Below, one piece after another: positions 5,269 to 5,420 of a DNA stretch of 5,420 nt. The stretch comes from Acetobacteraceae bacterium. GTDB taxonomy: Bacteria; Pseudomonadota; Alphaproteobacteria; Acetobacterales; Acetobacteraceae. The stretch is taken from assembly GCA_003164305.1 (NCBI GenBank), contig PLSZ01000119.1, forward strand, positions 276-5,695. Reading direction: 5' to 3'. The notes beneath the pieces were generated by a model. The model made no database searches. It was given only the letters and a program-made list of their open reading frames with translations, and was not told where the DNA came from. A program made the translations under genes and the position numbers. How positions within the stretch are numbered: position 1 is the first letter of the stretch; each line of letters begins with the position of its first letter.

Positions 5269-5285
5269 CCAATCGCTTGGATTGG
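5269..5285. promoter_or_regulatory. Perfect inverted repeat, candidate operator
   Basis: CCAATC, 5-nt spacer GCTTG, GATTGG: a 6-bp perfect dyad 66 bp upstream of the dehydrogenase start. It could be an operator for a local regulator. It does not resemble the FNR-type box, so a different protein would be expected. Confidence 0.3.
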
Positions 5286-5322
5286 TATCGCGACGAGTAG
5301 GAAGCAAGAAAGATTTTTTTGC

Positions 5323-5350
5323 CACAGATGGGACACAGATGCACACGGAT
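5323..5350. repeat. CACAGATG-type short tandem repeat
   Basis: CACAGATG occurs at 5323-5330 and 5334-5341, followed by the related CACGGAT at 5344-5350, a period of 10-11 bp. It directly follows a TTTTTTTG run. Similar CACAGATG/CACGGAT strings are found as dispersed intergenic repeats in unrelated bacteria. Their function is not established. Confidence 0.6.
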
Positions 5351-5420
5351 ATTCATGGGAATCGCGGAACCCGGGCCAACCTTGCCGACTGCTCGAGGCA
5401 TGGCCGGTGAAATTGCAAAT

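Larger units (their letters stand above)
5204..5420. other. Leader and upstream region of the acyl-CoA dehydrogenase gene, no gene seen
   Basis: Besides the duplicated Shine-Dalgarno segment it holds two small inverted repeats (5244-5263 and 5269-5285), a seven-T run on the plus strand (5314-5320) and a CACAGATG tandem repeat (5323-5350). No clear -35/-10 pair for the minus strand can be picked. The last 70 bases show no recognisable gene end. Confidence 0.6.

Noticed and set aside
5204..5401. N-terminal extension of the acyl-CoA dehydrogenase up to 5401 with a CxxC pair
   Set aside because: It reads through the CACAGATG repeat and the duplicated ribosome-binding segment; the CxxC (CPICG) is a by-product of the repeat.
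4625..5410. Plus-strand open frame of 261 codons
   Set aside because: It is antisense to the acyl-CoA dehydrogenase, of shadow-like composition, and shows no motif.

Overview
The window is GC-rich DNA (AT-richer only in the regulator's upstream region) carrying seven protein-coding genes, one of them cut by the window edge. Codon use, the gene families and an alphaproteobacterial-style REP element (its stem-loop reads as the junk peptide MAGLEPAI on the minus strand) suggest an alphaproteobacterium. I cannot name a genus. The gene families point to acyl-CoA or lipid-like catabolism.

Layout. (1) 1-1245, minus strand: a two-gene unit with a small zinc-ribbon/OB-fold protein (DUF35 type) 4 bp ahead of an SCP2-type thiolase-like protein whose C-terminal part lies outside the window. 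(2) 1246-1550: non-coding, holding a REP-type inverted pair of stem-loops with compensatory base changes, a third decayed relative, and another hairpin. (3) 1551-3109, minus strand: an operon of an NADPH:quinone-oxidoreductase-type MDR protein followed by two tandem paralogous mini-cupins that overlap by ATGA. (4) 3110-3426: a divergent intergenic region with a near-consensus FNR/DNR box, TTGAC-N4-ATCAA. (5) 3427-4152, plus strand: a Crp/Fnr-superfamily regulator that has FNR-like DNA-recognition residues but no Fe-S cysteine cluster. (6) 4160-5203, minus strand: a short acyl-CoA dehydrogenase, convergent with the regulator and only 7 bp from it. (7) 5204-5420: its leader, with a duplicated ribosome-binding-site segment, small inverted repeats and a CACAGATG tandem repeat.

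How it may work together. DUF35 proteins are known partners of thiolases and of Ltp2-type aldolases, and the dehydrogenase belongs to the group of compact, often heteromeric acyl-CoA dehydrogenases used on bulky CoA esters. A role in degrading a CoA-linked side chain is therefore plausible but not proven. The FNR-type box lies between the regulator and the oxidoreductase-cupin operon. Its position fits activation of the operon and autorepression of the regulator, which is an inference. I see no clearly new multi-gene system. The most informative items are the REP pair, the regulator/box match, the thiolase active-site question and the duplicated Shine-Dalgarno segment.
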